Shown: positions 33,596-42,578 of the stretch, piece after piece | Layout: every line of letters starts with the position of its first letter | Position numbering within the stretch: position 1 is the stretch's first letter | Assembly: GCA_002412715.1 (NCBI GenBank) | Contig: DHVP01000024.1 | Location: forward strand, 62,001-126,000 | From: Deltaproteobacteria bacterium UBA5205 | Lineage (GTDB): Bacteria; Desulfobacterota; Syntrophorhabdia; Syntrophorhabdales; Syntrophorhabdaceae | Reading direction: 5' to 3' | DNA length: 64,000 nucleotides | Translations under genes and position numbers: made by a program | Notes under the pieces: model-generated | What the model was told of the DNA's origin: nothing | Databases searched by the model: none | What the model saw: the letters and a program-made list of their open reading frames with translations, nothing else

Positions 33596-35066
33596 TTCGT
33601 ACGCCCATAAAAGGATTGTATCTCACAGTATAATGGAGTCCTCCCGATTTTTCCATGTCTTCGTTGAGTCCCTCCACCGCGCGAAGGATGCTTTCCTTCC
33701 TTTGGTGCCAGGCTGCCTCATCCATTGCCTCGATTTCTTCGACAAGACGCCTGAACCCTTCGGTGTGTTCAAGGCCGGAACGGGCATTGACGAAGGCGCA
33801 CAGAATGGACTTGACCTTGTCGCAGTAAAGGTCCACCTCGGGGCCCAGCCTCATGCAGGTCTCGTCGGTAAAGTTGTCGAGCTTCTCCATCCGCTCGAGA
33901 TCGATCTGGCCCGACGACCGTGCGATGCTGTAAGCCTTTGTCCCCACAAAGGGGAAGAAGAGGGACCAGCGGAAACGGCCCGGTTTGATCGCAGCAAGAA
34001 GGTCCACCGTTTCCCTGATGTCTCCGATCGTTTCATAGGGCAGACCGAGCATCACGAAGGCGGATGTGTGAAGCCCGTACTTATCCGCGACGGCGAAGGC
34101 ATCCTCGATATGCTTGTTGGTCATGTACCGGCTGAGAACCTTGCGGCGTATCCTGTCGCTGCCGCTTTCGAGCCCGAATTTCACGATGCGGCACCCGGCG
34201 CCGCTGAGTATGCGAGCCGTTTCGTCGTCGAAGATCCGGGCGTGGGCGTTGCAGACGAAGGGGACGTTGGTGACGGACGCGTACCGATCGGTGAACTCCC
34301 TGAGCCAGGCCTTGTCAAAGGTGAAGATGTCATCATCGAAGATGAACATCTTGATTCTCTCATAGTGCGCGAGAAGATACTCGATCTCGGCGATCATCTG
34401 GTCGACCGTGTGCCTCCTGATATAGCCCCTGGGGAGGTGGCCACTTTCCTTGTAGACCTCTATGATCTTGTGGTTGAGGCAATATGTGCATCGGAAGGGA
34501 CAGCCCCGTGACGCCGTGAGGCCCACCCATCCGTCTTTCGCGTCTATTATCTTCTGGAAGTCGAAGATCTCGTAGTCCTTGAAGGGCAGGGTGGTGATAT
34601 CTGTGAAAGGTCTGAGCGGTTCGATGACGGGTTTGCCGTTTTCCTTGCGGCCGATATTCGCGACACCCTTCGGGTTACCGGTCGCGACGAGTTCGGCCAA
34701 AGCCTCTTCCCCCTCGCCGACGCAGATAAGGTCCACCTCGTCCTGCATGAGGGTTTCCACAGGATCCATGGTGGCATGGATGCCGCCGAAAAGGATGGGG
34801 ACGTCGGTATAGCTTTTGATGTCCCGGGCGATCTCGAGGGCATATTTATACTGGTTGGTGAGTACGGAAAAACCGATGACATCGGGCCCGAAGGCCAATA
34901 CGTCTTTCTTTATCCGTTCCCTGTCAAGGGGGTAGCCCAGTTTTTCGTTGATATTAAGGAGTCCCGTCTCGATGCCTTTCGCCTTGAGGAAGCCCGAGAT
35001 GTACGAGATACCGTAGTTGAAGCCGACCTGTGTATTCAGGTTGGGATAGATGAAGAGAATGCGCAT
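33564..35066 (-). CDS. B12-binding radical SAM protein
   Basis: The 500-residue protein combines an N-terminal cobalamin-binding-type Rossmann domain (about residues 1-135; MRILFIYPNLN, PILFGGIHATMDPVETL) with a radical SAM domain. The CxxxCxxC cluster is SRGCPFRCTYCLNH near residue 190. ERIKMFIFDDDIFTFDKAWLREF and LPYETIGDIRETVDLL follow. This is the BchE/HpnJ-like architecture, which includes methylases and ring-forming enzymes. The His of the B12 DxHxxG motif is not evident, so cobalamin binding may be base-off. Overlap with both heptosyltransferase genes places it in LPS or lipid modification. The substrate is unknown. Confidence 0.9.
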   Translation of the reverse strand: MRILFIYPNLNTQVGFNYGISYISGFLKAKGIETGLLNINEKLGYPLDRERIKKDVLAFGPDVIGFSVLTNQYKYALEIARDIKSYTDVPILFGGIHATMDPVETLMQDEVDLICVGEGEEALAELVATGNPKGVANIGRKENGKPVIEPLRPFTDITTLPFKDYEIFDFQKIIDAKDGWVGLTASRGCPFRCTYCLNHKIIEVYKESGHLPRGYIRRHTVDQMIAEIEYLLAHYERIKMFIFDDDIFTFDKAWLREFTDRYASVTNVPFVCNAHARIFDDETARILSGAGCRIVKFGLESGSDRIRRKVLSRYMTNKHIEDAFAVADKYGLHTSAFVMLGLPYETIGDIRETVDLLAAIKPGRFRWSLFFPFVGTKAYSIARSSGQIDLERMEKLDNFTDETCMRLGPEVDLYCDKVKSILCAFVNARSGLEHTEGFRRLVEEIEAMDEAAWHQRKESILRAVEGLNEDMEKSGGLHYTVRYNPFMGVRSDWKDDSISA

Positions 35067-35070
35067 ATTT

Positions 35071-36138
35071 TCATGCCTCGTTTTTCAGGGGAATCTTCCG
35101 GAGCGCCTCGAAGACCTCGTCGGGCGATATGGTCATGAGACACTCCCGCGTCTTGCAGTCCTTTTTCTTGCAGGGGCTGCAGGGGATCTCCTTCCTTATA
35201 ATGACGCTGTTCTTTGAATAGGGACGGTTGACGATGAAATCGGTGGGGCCGAAGATGGAAAGGACGGGGACGTTCGCCGCGGAAGCGAGATGGGTGGTTC
35301 CCGTATCGCCCCCGATGTAGACGCTGCTCCTGGCAAGGAGGGCGTAGAGCTGCGCGATGTCCGTCTGACAGGCAAGCTGTGCATTGTTGCCAACCAGCGC
35401 AACAAGTCTCTGGGCCTCTTCGCGTTCGCCGGGTCCCCAGATTATGACAACGGACCCCATGCGCTCCCGCCTGATCCTCCCGATGAGGTCGGCGTACCGT
35501 TCGAGAGGCCATCGCTTGAAGGCGGAGTCCTTGCTCGCAAAAGGGTTCACGGCGAAGAAGGGCGGGCGGATATCATGAGAACGAAGGAAATCGTCTATGT
35601 ATGTTCTTGCGTTCTCATGCACGAGAAGGGGCACCTCGGGTATCGGGCCTGCGTCAGTCCACCCCAGATGACGGGCGGCCAGCATGTTGCGCTCCACCTT
35701 GTGGATCCTTTTTTGAAATCCGTTTACGCGCTCCTGGTAGAAGATGTGGCTCATGTCCTTGGCAAAGGTTTTGCCGAAACCGATCCTTCTTTTTCCGCGG
35801 GCGATCATCATGAGCCCCACGCTTTTGGCAATGCCGTGAAGATCTACGATCCAGTCGTATTCACGTTTGCGCAGGCTCTTCAGGAAGTCTCCCAGGATGT
35901 ACGCAGTGGTCGAAAGGTGTCCTTTCCTGAGGTGTCTCGTCAGGGCCGCGCGCGGGAAAAAGATTACCTCATCGATGAAATCCTGGTGAGCAAGGATACC
36001 CGTCACGGAACCCTCGGCGAGCCACGAGATGTGTGCGTCAGGAAAGCGCTCTCTCAAGGCCCTCACCGCCGGTACGCTCATAAGAACGTCCCCGAGCGAG
36101 CTCAGCCGGATGATGAGAATATTATGTGGCTGGGCCAT
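35071..36138 (-). CDS. Heptosyltransferase family (GT9) protein
   Basis: The 355-residue GT9 enzyme begins ILIIRLSSLGDVLMSVPAVRALRERFPDAHISWL (the RxSSLGDxL signature). It has VYIGGDTGTTHLASAANVPVLSIFGPTDFIVNRPY and a cysteine-rich CSPCKKKDCKTRECLMTI segment near the end. This is closer to WaaC/RfaF-like heptosyltransferase I than the enzyme at 32.6 kb, so the pair may add the first and second core heptoses. The ATG at 36138 is preferred to a GTG one codon upstream. It overlaps the thioesterase gene by 17 bases. Confidence 0.9.
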   Translation of the reverse strand: MAQPHNILIIRLSSLGDVLMSVPAVRALRERFPDAHISWLAEGSVTGILAHQDFIDEVIFFPRAALTRHLRKGHLSTTAYILGDFLKSLRKREYDWIVDLHGIAKSVGLMMIARGKRRIGFGKTFAKDMSHIFYQERVNGFQKRIHKVERNMLAARHLGWTDAGPIPEVPLLVHENARTYIDDFLRSHDIRPPFFAVNPFASKDSAFKRWPLERYADLIGRIRRERMGSVVIIWGPGEREEAQRLVALVGNNAQLACQTDIAQLYALLARSSVYIGGDTGTTHLASAANVPVLSIFGPTDFIVNRPYSKNSVIIRKEIPCSPCKKKDCKTRECLMTISPDEVFEALRKIPLKNEA

Positions 36139-36562
36139 CACGGAAGATTTCTATGACTTTCTGGGGTATCGTAACGGGTTTTTTGTCCGTGTTGACGCAG
36201 ATATGTTTTGTCGTTCCCTCAACGACCAGGGTTCCGTCTCTCGTTATAACATAATGAAAGGTGATGCCCCGGGATTTCATCTCCGTCACCCTCGTTTTTA
36301 CGATCAGGATATCGTCGTAGGTGGCCGTATTATAATACTTTGCCTCGAGACCGACGACGACGAAGTGATAGCCCAGCGCCTCCAGGTCCCGGTAGGGGTA
36401 GCCCTTCTGGCGCATGTATTCGCTGCGCCCCACCTCGAAAAACGCCGGGTAGTTTCCGTAGTAAACGATCCCCATGCGATCCGTGTCGGCATACCTTACA
36501 CGTATCGGGATATCGATAAACTCCCCGTCATCTTTACCGTGATCCCGTGTCCTTTCATTCAT
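36122..36562 (-). CDS. Acyl-CoA thioesterase, YbgC/4HBT family
   Basis: The 146-residue hotdog-fold protein has the family signature RVRYADTDRMGIVYYGNYPAFFEVGRSEYMR with the catalytic Asp in ADTDRMG. A conserved middle (VVVGLEAKYYNTATYDDILIVKTRV) follows. YbgC relatives hydrolyse short acyl-CoAs or acyl-ACPs and associate with the Tol-Pal envelope system. Here it lies between a radical SAM gene and a heptosyltransferase gene, overlapping the latter. The substrate cannot be told. Confidence 0.92.
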   Translation of the reverse strand: MNERTRDHGKDDGEFIDIPIRVRYADTDRMGIVYYGNYPAFFEVGRSEYMRQKGYPYRDLEALGYHFVVVGLEAKYYNTATYDDILIVKTRVTEMKSRGITFHYVITRDGTLVVEGTTKHICVNTDKKPVTIPQKVIEIFRDGPAT

Positions 36563-36564
36563 GA

Positions 36565-37440
36565 TCAGAGAGCCCTCATAAATTCGGGTCTCAGCATGGC
36601 GGGATCGCGCTCGTCAAGGACATGGCGGATCGCCTTGAGCGTCTTTTCCTTCTCTTCGGGCAGCCAGGCCTTGACGGGGAGATAGTTCGAGGCATGGTTC
36701 GAGGCAAAATAGGTATGTTGCACATTAGTGTTCTCGATCATGACGTACAACTCCTCAAGGAGCATGTACGGATCGGGCACCACGAACGTACCTTTCTTGA
36801 TCTCGTCGGCGAGGACCGTGCCGGGCACCACGATGACGCTCAGGGCGCCGGCGTAATCGGGCTGGATCCTGCTTAAGAACTTGCCTGTCTCTTCGGCGTG
36901 GATCCTGCTTCGCTCGACACCGCCAAGCCCGAGAAGGACCGTGACGGAAAGGAGCATGCCCGCGTCTTTCACCCGTTGTGCGGCCTCGGCTGTTTTATCG
37001 AGCACCGTGCCCTTGCAGACCCGGTCGAGAACGACCTGATCGCCCGACTCCACCCCGAGATAGACGATGCCCACGCCAAGCTCTTTCAAGGCCTTCAGCT
37101 CTTCGATGGATTTCTTGAGGATGGATTTGGTATTTCCGTAAACGCCTATGCGTTCAAGTTTCGGAAAGGCATCACTGACAAGCTGTACGATAGGCAAAAG
37201 CCTCTTCTGAGGAATGATCAACGCATCGCCGTCGGCGAGGAAGACCTTTCTGATATACCGCGCGTACTGCTTCGCTTCCTTGACGTCCTCGGCGATCTCC
37301 TCAAAGGTCCGCACGCGAAATTTCTTATCTTTAAAAGACCCGCAGAAAGTGCATTTGTTGTGGGAACACCCGATGGTGATCTGGAGGATAAGACTATCCG
37401 CCTCGCTTGGCGGTCTGTAAATTGTCCCTTCGTATTTCAT
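36565..37440 (-). CDS. Radical SAM protein (HemN-like fold, function unknown)
   Basis: The 291-residue protein has the CxxxCxxC cluster in LQITIGCSHNKCTFCGSFKDKKFR (residues 25-33). It has KVFLADGDALIIP (GGxx-like SAM loop), LGVGIVYLGVESGDQVVLDRV and VTVLLGLGGVERSRIHAEET. This set is characteristic of a small stand-alone radical SAM family near coproporphyrinogen oxidase-like proteins. No extra iron-sulphur or substrate domain is present. It overlaps the divIC-like gene start by 4 bases. Confidence 0.88.
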   Translation of the reverse strand: MKYEGTIYRPPSEADSLILQITIGCSHNKCTFCGSFKDKKFRVRTFEEIAEDVKEAKQYARYIRKVFLADGDALIIPQKRLLPIVQLVSDAFPKLERIGVYGNTKSILKKSIEELKALKELGVGIVYLGVESGDQVVLDRVCKGTVLDKTAEAAQRVKDAGMLLSVTVLLGLGGVERSRIHAEETGKFLSRIQPDYAGALSVIVVPGTVLADEIKKGTFVVPDPYMLLEELYVMIENTNVQHTYFASNHASNYLPVKAWLPEEKEKTLKAIRHVLDERDPAMLRPEFMRAL

Positions 37441-37715
37441 GGTTCAACCCTGTACACCTTTTCCCCTTCTCTCACGAAGCCATATTTCTTTCTTACCATC
37501 TCTTCGAGGTACCCGTCGTCCTCCCGGATCCTTCGAAGCTCCCGGGAGAGTGTCGCATTGTTATCTTCCATCTGCATGATAGATAATTTTGCGGTCCTGG
37601 TTTTCAGTTTGACCTTCAAAAGGTCGTATATTCCACCGTCCATGAGAATAAGGTGAAAGAAAATGATTGAGAGAAAGACTATAAATCCGTATCGCTTTAC
37701 GGGATTATCTGCCAT
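37437..37715 (-). CDS. Septum formation initiator (FtsB/DivIC-like)
   Basis: The 92-residue single-pass protein has a short N-terminal cytoplasmic tail, one transmembrane helix (about residues 9-26, YGFIVFLSIIFFHLILMDGG), then a coiled coil. It ends with the family signature LEEMVRKKYGFVREGEKVYRVEP. FtsB/DivIC scaffolds the divisome by pairing with FtsL and FtsQ/DivIB. The length is normal. It follows trpS and overlaps the radical SAM gene by 4 bases. Confidence 0.92.
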   Translation of the reverse strand: MADNPVKRYGFIVFLSIIFFHLILMDGGIYDLLKVKLKTRTAKLSIMQMEDNNATLSRELRRIREDDGYLEEMVRKKYGFVREGEKVYRVEP

Positions 37716-37779
37716 GCTTTCTTTATATTAAAGGCACACACACAAAATGTCAACCAGTGAAAAGCCGTATTGAGGAAAA

Positions 37780-38763
37780 CTAACCGGGAATATAAAGACC
37801 CATTGTCCGGTGGACCTCATCCATGGTAGCAGCCGCCGTCTTCTTGCAGGCAGCCGCCCCTTGTGCAAGGACGTCCATGACATAGTCCATGTTGCCCTGC
37901 AATTCCGCCGCCTTGAGACGGATAGGTTCCAATTCCTTCTTCAGGTTTTCGAAAAGCATCTTCTTGCAGTCGATGCAGCCGATACCTGCAGTCGTGCACC
38001 CTTTATCGATCTCGATAAGCATGCTGTTGTCGGAAAAAGCCCGGTGAATGGTGTAAATGTTGCACACCTCCGGGTTGCCGGGATCTTTTCTGCGCACCCG
38101 GTTCACGTCCGTCACCGCCGTCCGGAGTTTTTCCCACACGTCCCCTTCTTCCTCCAGTATGCCGATATAATTGCCAAGGCTCTTCGACATTTTTGATTGA
38201 CCGTCAACACCCAGGATCCTGGGTGCAAGGGAGAGCAGTTCCTCAGGTTCGGGAAATATGGGCGAGAAGCGTGCGTTGAATTTCCGGGCGACTTCCCGGC
38301 AGAGCTCTATGTGCTGTACCTGGTCTTCACCAACGGGAACGTAGCCCGCTTTATAGAGGAGAATGTCCGCAGCCTGGAGGACAGGGTAGTCCATGAGGCC
38401 CATGTTGATGTTCGCCCGGTGCTGCCTGGCCTTGTCCTTGAACTGCGTCATCCGTTCGACCTCGCCGATGGGGGTGACTGTATTGAAAATCCAGGCGAGC
38501 TCGGTGTGTTCCTGGACGTGGGACTGGACGAAAATATTAGACTTTTCCGGTGTGAGACCGCAGGCGAGGAGGATGACGGCCGTATCGAGGGTACGTTTCT
38601 TCATCTCCTCGACGGGATATTCTATGGTTATGGCATGGTAATCGACTACACTGAATATGCAGTCATACTCATCCTGCAGGTACACCCAGTTCCTGATGGC
38701 GCCCACATAGTTGCCAAGATGTATCTCACCCGTGGGCTGTATGCCGCTGAAGATCCGCTTCAT
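37780..38763 (-). CDS. trpS: Tryptophanyl-tRNA synthetase
   Basis: TrpRS (327 residues) is a compact class I synthetase. The HIGH-type motif is in FSGIQPTGEIHLGNYVGAIRNW (residues 5-26). DYPVLQAADILLYKAGYVPVGEDQVQHIELCREVARKFN and KMSKSLGNYIGILE follow. The C-terminal half carries CTTAGIGCIDCKKML, a cysteine cluster seen in many bacterial TrpRS. GGAGG precedes the ATG by 6 bases. It is the first gene of a run continuing into divIC and the radical SAM genes. Confidence 0.96.
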   Translation of the reverse strand: MKRIFSGIQPTGEIHLGNYVGAIRNWVYLQDEYDCIFSVVDYHAITIEYPVEEMKKRTLDTAVILLACGLTPEKSNIFVQSHVQEHTELAWIFNTVTPIGEVERMTQFKDKARQHRANINMGLMDYPVLQAADILLYKAGYVPVGEDQVQHIELCREVARKFNARFSPIFPEPEELLSLAPRILGVDGQSKMSKSLGNYIGILEEEGDVWEKLRTAVTDVNRVRRKDPGNPEVCNIYTIHRAFSDNSMLIEIDKGCTTAGIGCIDCKKMLFENLKKELEPIRLKAAELQGNMDYVMDVLAQGAAACKKTAAATMDEVHRTMGLYIPG

Positions 38764-38876
38764 CTATCCTCCAAAAAGACCCGACAGCCTCTTTCTCTGT
38801 GATTTTTATCGTGTTTAATCTACACCAAATGGTGGAGCAAATCAAATGAGGAAATGGTTTCAGATATTATAAAAAA

Positions 38877-38919
38877 ATAGGTCCTATAAGTCTTATTCGA
38901 CCTCCTAGGACCTACTACT
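38877..38919 (-). terminator. Nonamer repeat array folding as a terminator (copy 1)
   Basis: Period-9 units of the type CTATARGTC occur (ATAGGTC/CTATAAGTC/TTATTCGAC/...). TAGGTCCTA (38878-38886) pairs with TAGGACCTA (38906-38914). On the minus strand the stem is followed by seven T, so it can terminate the RR/HK/HK transcript whose last gene ends at 38989. Similar arrays occur at 53667 and 58221. Confidence 0.6.
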
Positions 38920-38988
38920 ATTCACCGGGACAGGGCTAAATAGAGACCTTTTCGTCCAGGTGGCAGCCCTGATTTTTTTTGACAGCTT

Positions 38989-39477
38989 TTATTTCGTCCA
39001 TTCTCTCCATGTCAGGCCGGTCTTCTTTTCCCAGTCGGATTCGAACCTCTCCGTGAAGAAGGTATGCAATTTTTCGAAGAGACTCGTCCAGCCGGACTGG
39101 AAATCGTGTGTGAGGACGTCTTCGAGGAAGGGGACGATCTCGCCGAGCTTGTCTTTGGGGAGGTAAGCGCGGGCCTTCATCTCGTAGGATTTCTTCAGGG
39201 CCTCGGGGCTGAGCGCATGAGCGGTGAGCATGGCGACTTTAAGGTTTTTCTTGACGGCCTTGTCGAGGAGATCGAAGCCGCGCACACCCATGATGTCGAG
39301 AACCACGATATCGTAGTCTTTTGACTCAAGAAGTCCGGATGCGGACTCAAAGTTCGTTGCGGTATCGAAGGCGCAATTCGGACAAGCATCCATGATTTCT
39401 TCTTCGAGTACCTTGAGGACATCGGGTTCATCGTCGACCGCGAGTATTTTCTTTCCGTTCAGAATTGATTCTGTCAT
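38989..39477 (-). CDS. Response regulator, receiver domain only with helical tail
   Basis: The 162-residue protein has a receiver domain at residues 8-118 (KILAVDDEPDVLKVLEEEI, phospho-acceptor Asp in YDIVVLDIMGVRGFDLL, Thr/Lys switch residues in AMLTAHALS and AYLPKDKLGE). A C-terminal tail SGWTSLFEKLHTFFTERFESDWEKKTGLTW has no DNA-binding motif. It is the third gene of a run with two histidine kinases and probably relays phosphate or acts by protein contact. Confidence 0.92.
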   Translation of the reverse strand: MTESILNGKKILAVDDEPDVLKVLEEEIMDACPNCAFDTATNFESASGLLESKDYDIVVLDIMGVRGFDLLDKAVKKNLKVAMLTAHALSPEALKKSYEMKARAYLPKDKLGEIVPFLEDVLTHDFQSGWTSLFEKLHTFFTERFESDWEKKTGLTWREWTK

Positions 39478-39510
39478 TAATAGCCTCCTTGTTATTTTAT
39501 AGTTCCGATA

Positions 39511-40245
39511 TCACAGGGGAGGAATGCGTACGGTGAAGCAGGAACCCGCGCCCTCTCCGCTTTTGAGTGATATTTCCCCCCTCATCTTCTCGACAAGGTT
39601 TTTCACGCATGAAAGGCCGAAGCCCAATCCTTCGGGTCCGCCTTTTTTGCTCTTCAGGTTAAAAAAGCGTTTGAATATGTAATCCTGCTTCTCTTCAGGG
39701 ATTCCCTGGCCATCGTCTTCCACGGAGATCACAAGGTCGAGGTCCCCTGCTATTTTTAGCTTCATCGTGGACTTTCGATACTTGAGGGCGTTGGAGATGA
39801 GGTTCCTCAAAATCTGACGGATCTTTTTCGTATCATGAGTAAAAAAGGATTCGCCGTACCTTCCGCATACTTCGATAAGAATTCCATTCCGGACAAGGAC
39901 TTTGTCAAAGGAATCATCGTCTGCCCTGGCGAGCTCCTCGCCGATGGCGGGAGCTACGACCTCCACGGCATCGATGAGTGCCTCCCTCAGAACATCGGAG
40001 ATGCGGAACTGGTCTTTTCTGAAGAGTCCCTCCTCGGAGCGATAGACCTCGATGATCTCGAGGAGGAGGGCCTTTGCCTTTTCGGCGTTGCGTTGCGCCC
40101 TTTTCAGGGTGTCTTTCTGGTATTCATTGTACGGCCCGAGCTTGTCCTCCTTGTTCAGTAGGCTGTTGACGCTTGCCAGTACGATCGACAAAGGACCGGT
40201 AAGGTCATGAATCAACAGGTCAACCAGGGGGTCTTTTCGGGTCAT
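39511..40245 (-). CDS. Short cytoplasmic sensor histidine kinase
   Basis: The 244-residue kinase lacks a sensor domain. The HisKA-like H-box is LLIHDLTGPLSIVLASVNSLL (His near residue 13). HATPase boxes follow: LRNLISNALKYR (N), VEDDGQGIPEEKQDYIFKRFFNLK (G1/F) and GLGFGLSCVKNLVE (G2). It must sense through partners; the kinase just upstream and the regulator just downstream are the obvious ones. It starts 13 bases after the GAF kinase gene ends. Confidence 0.9.
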   Translation of the reverse strand: MTRKDPLVDLLIHDLTGPLSIVLASVNSLLNKEDKLGPYNEYQKDTLKRAQRNAEKAKALLLEIIEVYRSEEGLFRKDQFRISDVLREALIDAVEVVAPAIGEELARADDDSFDKVLVRNGILIEVCGRYGESFFTHDTKKIRQILRNLISNALKYRKSTMKLKIAGDLDLVISVEDDGQGIPEEKQDYIFKRFFNLKSKKGGPEGLGFGLSCVKNLVEKMRGEISLKSGEGAGSCFTVRIPPL

Positions 40246-40258
40246 ATATCAACCTTAA

Positions 40259-41863
40259 TCATGGACCTGACTCGTTACGAATACTGGTTCTAAGATATTC
40301 TTTCGCAACGGGAAAAGTCAAACAAAAAGTGGTCCCGCCCGATGCAAGGCAACCGTCGCGGTTTGACACGTGGGGACAATTGGAGATCCTCCCCGGGCAG
40401 ATATCTCTGTCGGTGGGAATATGGACGCACCGGGAACTCTCCATCGAGATCCCGAAACCGAAACGCCGGCCGTAGACCTTCATCTGGAAAAGGTCGAGTC
40501 CCTTTCCCCCCGCGCCGAACTCGTAAACGTTCCTGGAACCGTAGAGATCCGTGTCCTGGGTATGGAAAAAGCCCTCGAAGACATGTTCCCTGTTTTGCTC
40601 CGTGATTCCGATCCCGTAGTCTCTGACAGCGATGACGACATTCCTGTCATCCCCCGTGAGGGATACCTCAACGAGGCCGCCATCAGGGGTGTTTTCCACG
40701 GCATTCTTTAGAAGTCCCATGAGCATGTCCCGGACAACGACGACGTCCATAAAGATCGAAACATTTTCATCGCCGGTAAGACGGAATTCGATGTCACGGT
40801 GGGGCGCATTGCCGCGGGTGTCCGCTATGGCCTTCTGCACCGTCGGATACAGGGGGATCATGCTCTTCGATCTGCTGTCGAGGGGAGCGTAATTGGCCAC
40901 GTATTCCTTGAGGGTTTTCCAGACTTCTTTTGTGTCGACGGGGATGTCCGTCTCCAGGCCCTCGATCTTCTTCCAGAGCCGCTCGAGTTCGTCGACAAGG
41001 TTTTCTTCTTCAATCTCGCGATAGGCCAGTATGATCTTTTCGCATTCCTTTTGCACTTCAAAAAGCCTTGCCATGTAATGTTTGAGGACGTCGAAGTATC
41101 CGAGTACGGACGCACCCTCGGGTGTTTTGGCGATCTTTCTCCTGAGGATCCTGAGATACCCCTGGATAAGGGCAAGCGGCGTCTTCAGTTCGTGGGAGAG
41201 GTGATCGAGGGCCTTGCCCTTTGCCGCATTGAGCCGCTCGAGCTCCTTGCGGGATTGTTCCAGCGTGTCCATGCGGGCCTTCTGGAGCTGGGCGATCTCG
41301 ATGAACACCGAGACGTGATTCGTGAACATCCTGAGGAGCATCTCGTCTTCGGCAGTGAACCTTCCCTGGCGCTTGTTGATGAGCTGGATCACTCCGAGGG
41401 TCGACCCGGATCTGCTGAAAAAAGGCATGCAGAGCATGCTTTTCGTTGTGTAACCTATCACTTCATCGACGTGGCGGAAGAACCGGGGGTCCTCATGAGC
41501 ATCTTCGACATTAACGGTCTGCCCCGTATGAAAGGAGTATCCTGAGAGACCCACATGGGAAGGCGTGCGGAACTTCCTGCCTTTTATCTCGAATACCATA
41601 TTGGTCCAAAGTTCGTCTGTCAGGGGGTCGTAGAGCAGCAGGTTGAACCTGTCGGCATCCATGACCTCTTTGGCCTTCGAGGCTATCTGGATCAGCATTT
41701 CGTCGAGGTTAAGGTCAAGGCCGATAAGACGCCCCAATTCCAGCATGGAGGAGAGCTTCCGTTCGGAGGTACCCAGCGCCTGCTCGCAGACGATAAGGTC
41801 TTTCCCCGGGGAATTTTGGGGTTCCGTTTCGGTATTGTCCCGGTTGTGTTCAGACACGCGCAT
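40259..41863 (-). CDS. GAF-domain histidine kinase with Cys-rich insert
   Basis: The 534-residue cytoplasmic kinase has a GAF domain (about residues 35-200; LIQIASKAKEVMDADRFNLLLYDP, GLSGYSFHTGQTVNVEDAHEDPRF). HisKA has DHLSHELKTPLALIQGYLRIL (His about 225), then a long helical spacer, and HATPase has GLLKNAVENTPDGG and VRDYGIGITEQNREHVFEGFF. Between the G2 box and the last strand it carries a cysteine-rich insertion (CVHIPTDRDICPG, NCPHVSNRDGCLASGGTTFC). This could bind a metal or iron-sulphur centre; that is inference. Its genes neighbours form one transcript. Confidence 0.92.
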   Translation of the reverse strand: MRVSEHNRDNTETEPQNSPGKDLIVCEQALGTSERKLSSMLELGRLIGLDLNLDEMLIQIASKAKEVMDADRFNLLLYDPLTDELWTNMVFEIKGRKFRTPSHVGLSGYSFHTGQTVNVEDAHEDPRFFRHVDEVIGYTTKSMLCMPFFSRSGSTLGVIQLINKRQGRFTAEDEMLLRMFTNHVSVFIEIAQLQKARMDTLEQSRKELERLNAAKGKALDHLSHELKTPLALIQGYLRILRRKIAKTPEGASVLGYFDVLKHYMARLFEVQKECEKIILAYREIEEENLVDELERLWKKIEGLETDIPVDTKEVWKTLKEYVANYAPLDSRSKSMIPLYPTVQKAIADTRGNAPHRDIEFRLTGDENVSIFMDVVVVRDMLMGLLKNAVENTPDGGLVEVSLTGDDRNVVIAVRDYGIGITEQNREHVFEGFFHTQDTDLYGSRNVYEFGAGGKGLDLFQMKVYGRRFGFGISMESSRCVHIPTDRDICPGRISNCPHVSNRDGCLASGGTTFCLTFPVAKEYLRTSIRNESGP

Positions 41864-41927
41864 TGATCCTTACGATTTCAACGTACATAATATTTGTCAG
41901 AAACGCCGATCTGTCAAGGGTTGTCGT

Positions 41928-42578
41928 TCATTTCCCAGCGCTTCCCTGCAGGGAAAGATTTATGTCGGACACGAGCTTGGCCGAGAGGTCCTTCATGGCT
42001 TCACTTAGCGCCGCGGCCAGTCCCTCGGGCGAACGATCGTTCATCGCGGCCGAATGGGCATACTGTTTCTGGAAGACGACCTGCTCCACGGGATTTTTTT
42101 GACTCGTATCGACAAGGGTGAACCGTACGCTCAAAAGCGCCTTGCCGGGCGAACCCTCGGGGGATTCACAGAATTGGTCGATATAACCCTCCAGGATGTA
42201 GCGCGAAAGATCGGAGTCGTAGTAAGAGTATGTTGCCTTGAATATTCCGGCCCGGGTAATGTCGCGCAGTACGAATCCCGTTAGCATGTCAGCCGGATTG
42301 ACCCGCCAGCGGCTATAATTGTACGTATCGAAGCGGTACTGCCCTTTTTTTACCACCATGGCCGTGGAGTTAAATGCCGGTGCGACGGCAAACCGTTCCA
42401 CACGGATCGTCTCCTGTGCCGTTTGAGATACGGATGCGGCCGGCGCTGGATAATCCAGGGTATACTGGTCCATCACGAACGGTGCTTTAGTCCTGCCGAG
42501 GCAGCCCGTGATAAGCGTGAGGCATAGAAAGGACAGAAAAAAAAGGGCCGCTGTTTGTCTTGTCTGCTTCTTCATCAT
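41928..42578 (-). CDS. ABC-type transport auxiliary lipoprotein (PqiC-like)
   Basis: The 216-residue lipoprotein has a signal with lipobox LITGC (Cys near residue 26), followed by a PqiC/YmbA-type domain (YTLDYPAPAASVSQTAQETIRVERFAVAPAFN, YRWRVNPADMLT-like sequence, ALSEAMKDLSAKL). PqiC-type proteins sit on the inner face of the outer membrane and pair with MCE tunnels. It starts right after the mlaD stop (TAA then ATG ATG) and is the last gene of the Mla-type transporter operon. It probably takes the place of MlaA as outer-membrane partner. Confidence 0.85.
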   Translation of the reverse strand: MMKKQTRQTAALFFLSFLCLTLITGCLGRTKAPFVMDQYTLDYPAPAASVSQTAQETIRVERFAVAPAFNSTAMVVKKGQYRFDTYNYSRWRVNPADMLTGFVLRDITRAGIFKATYSYYDSDLSRYILEGYIDQFCESPEGSPGKALLSVRFTLVDTSQKNPVEQVVFQKQYAHSAAMNDRSPEGLAAALSEAMKDLSAKLVSDINLSLQGSAGK

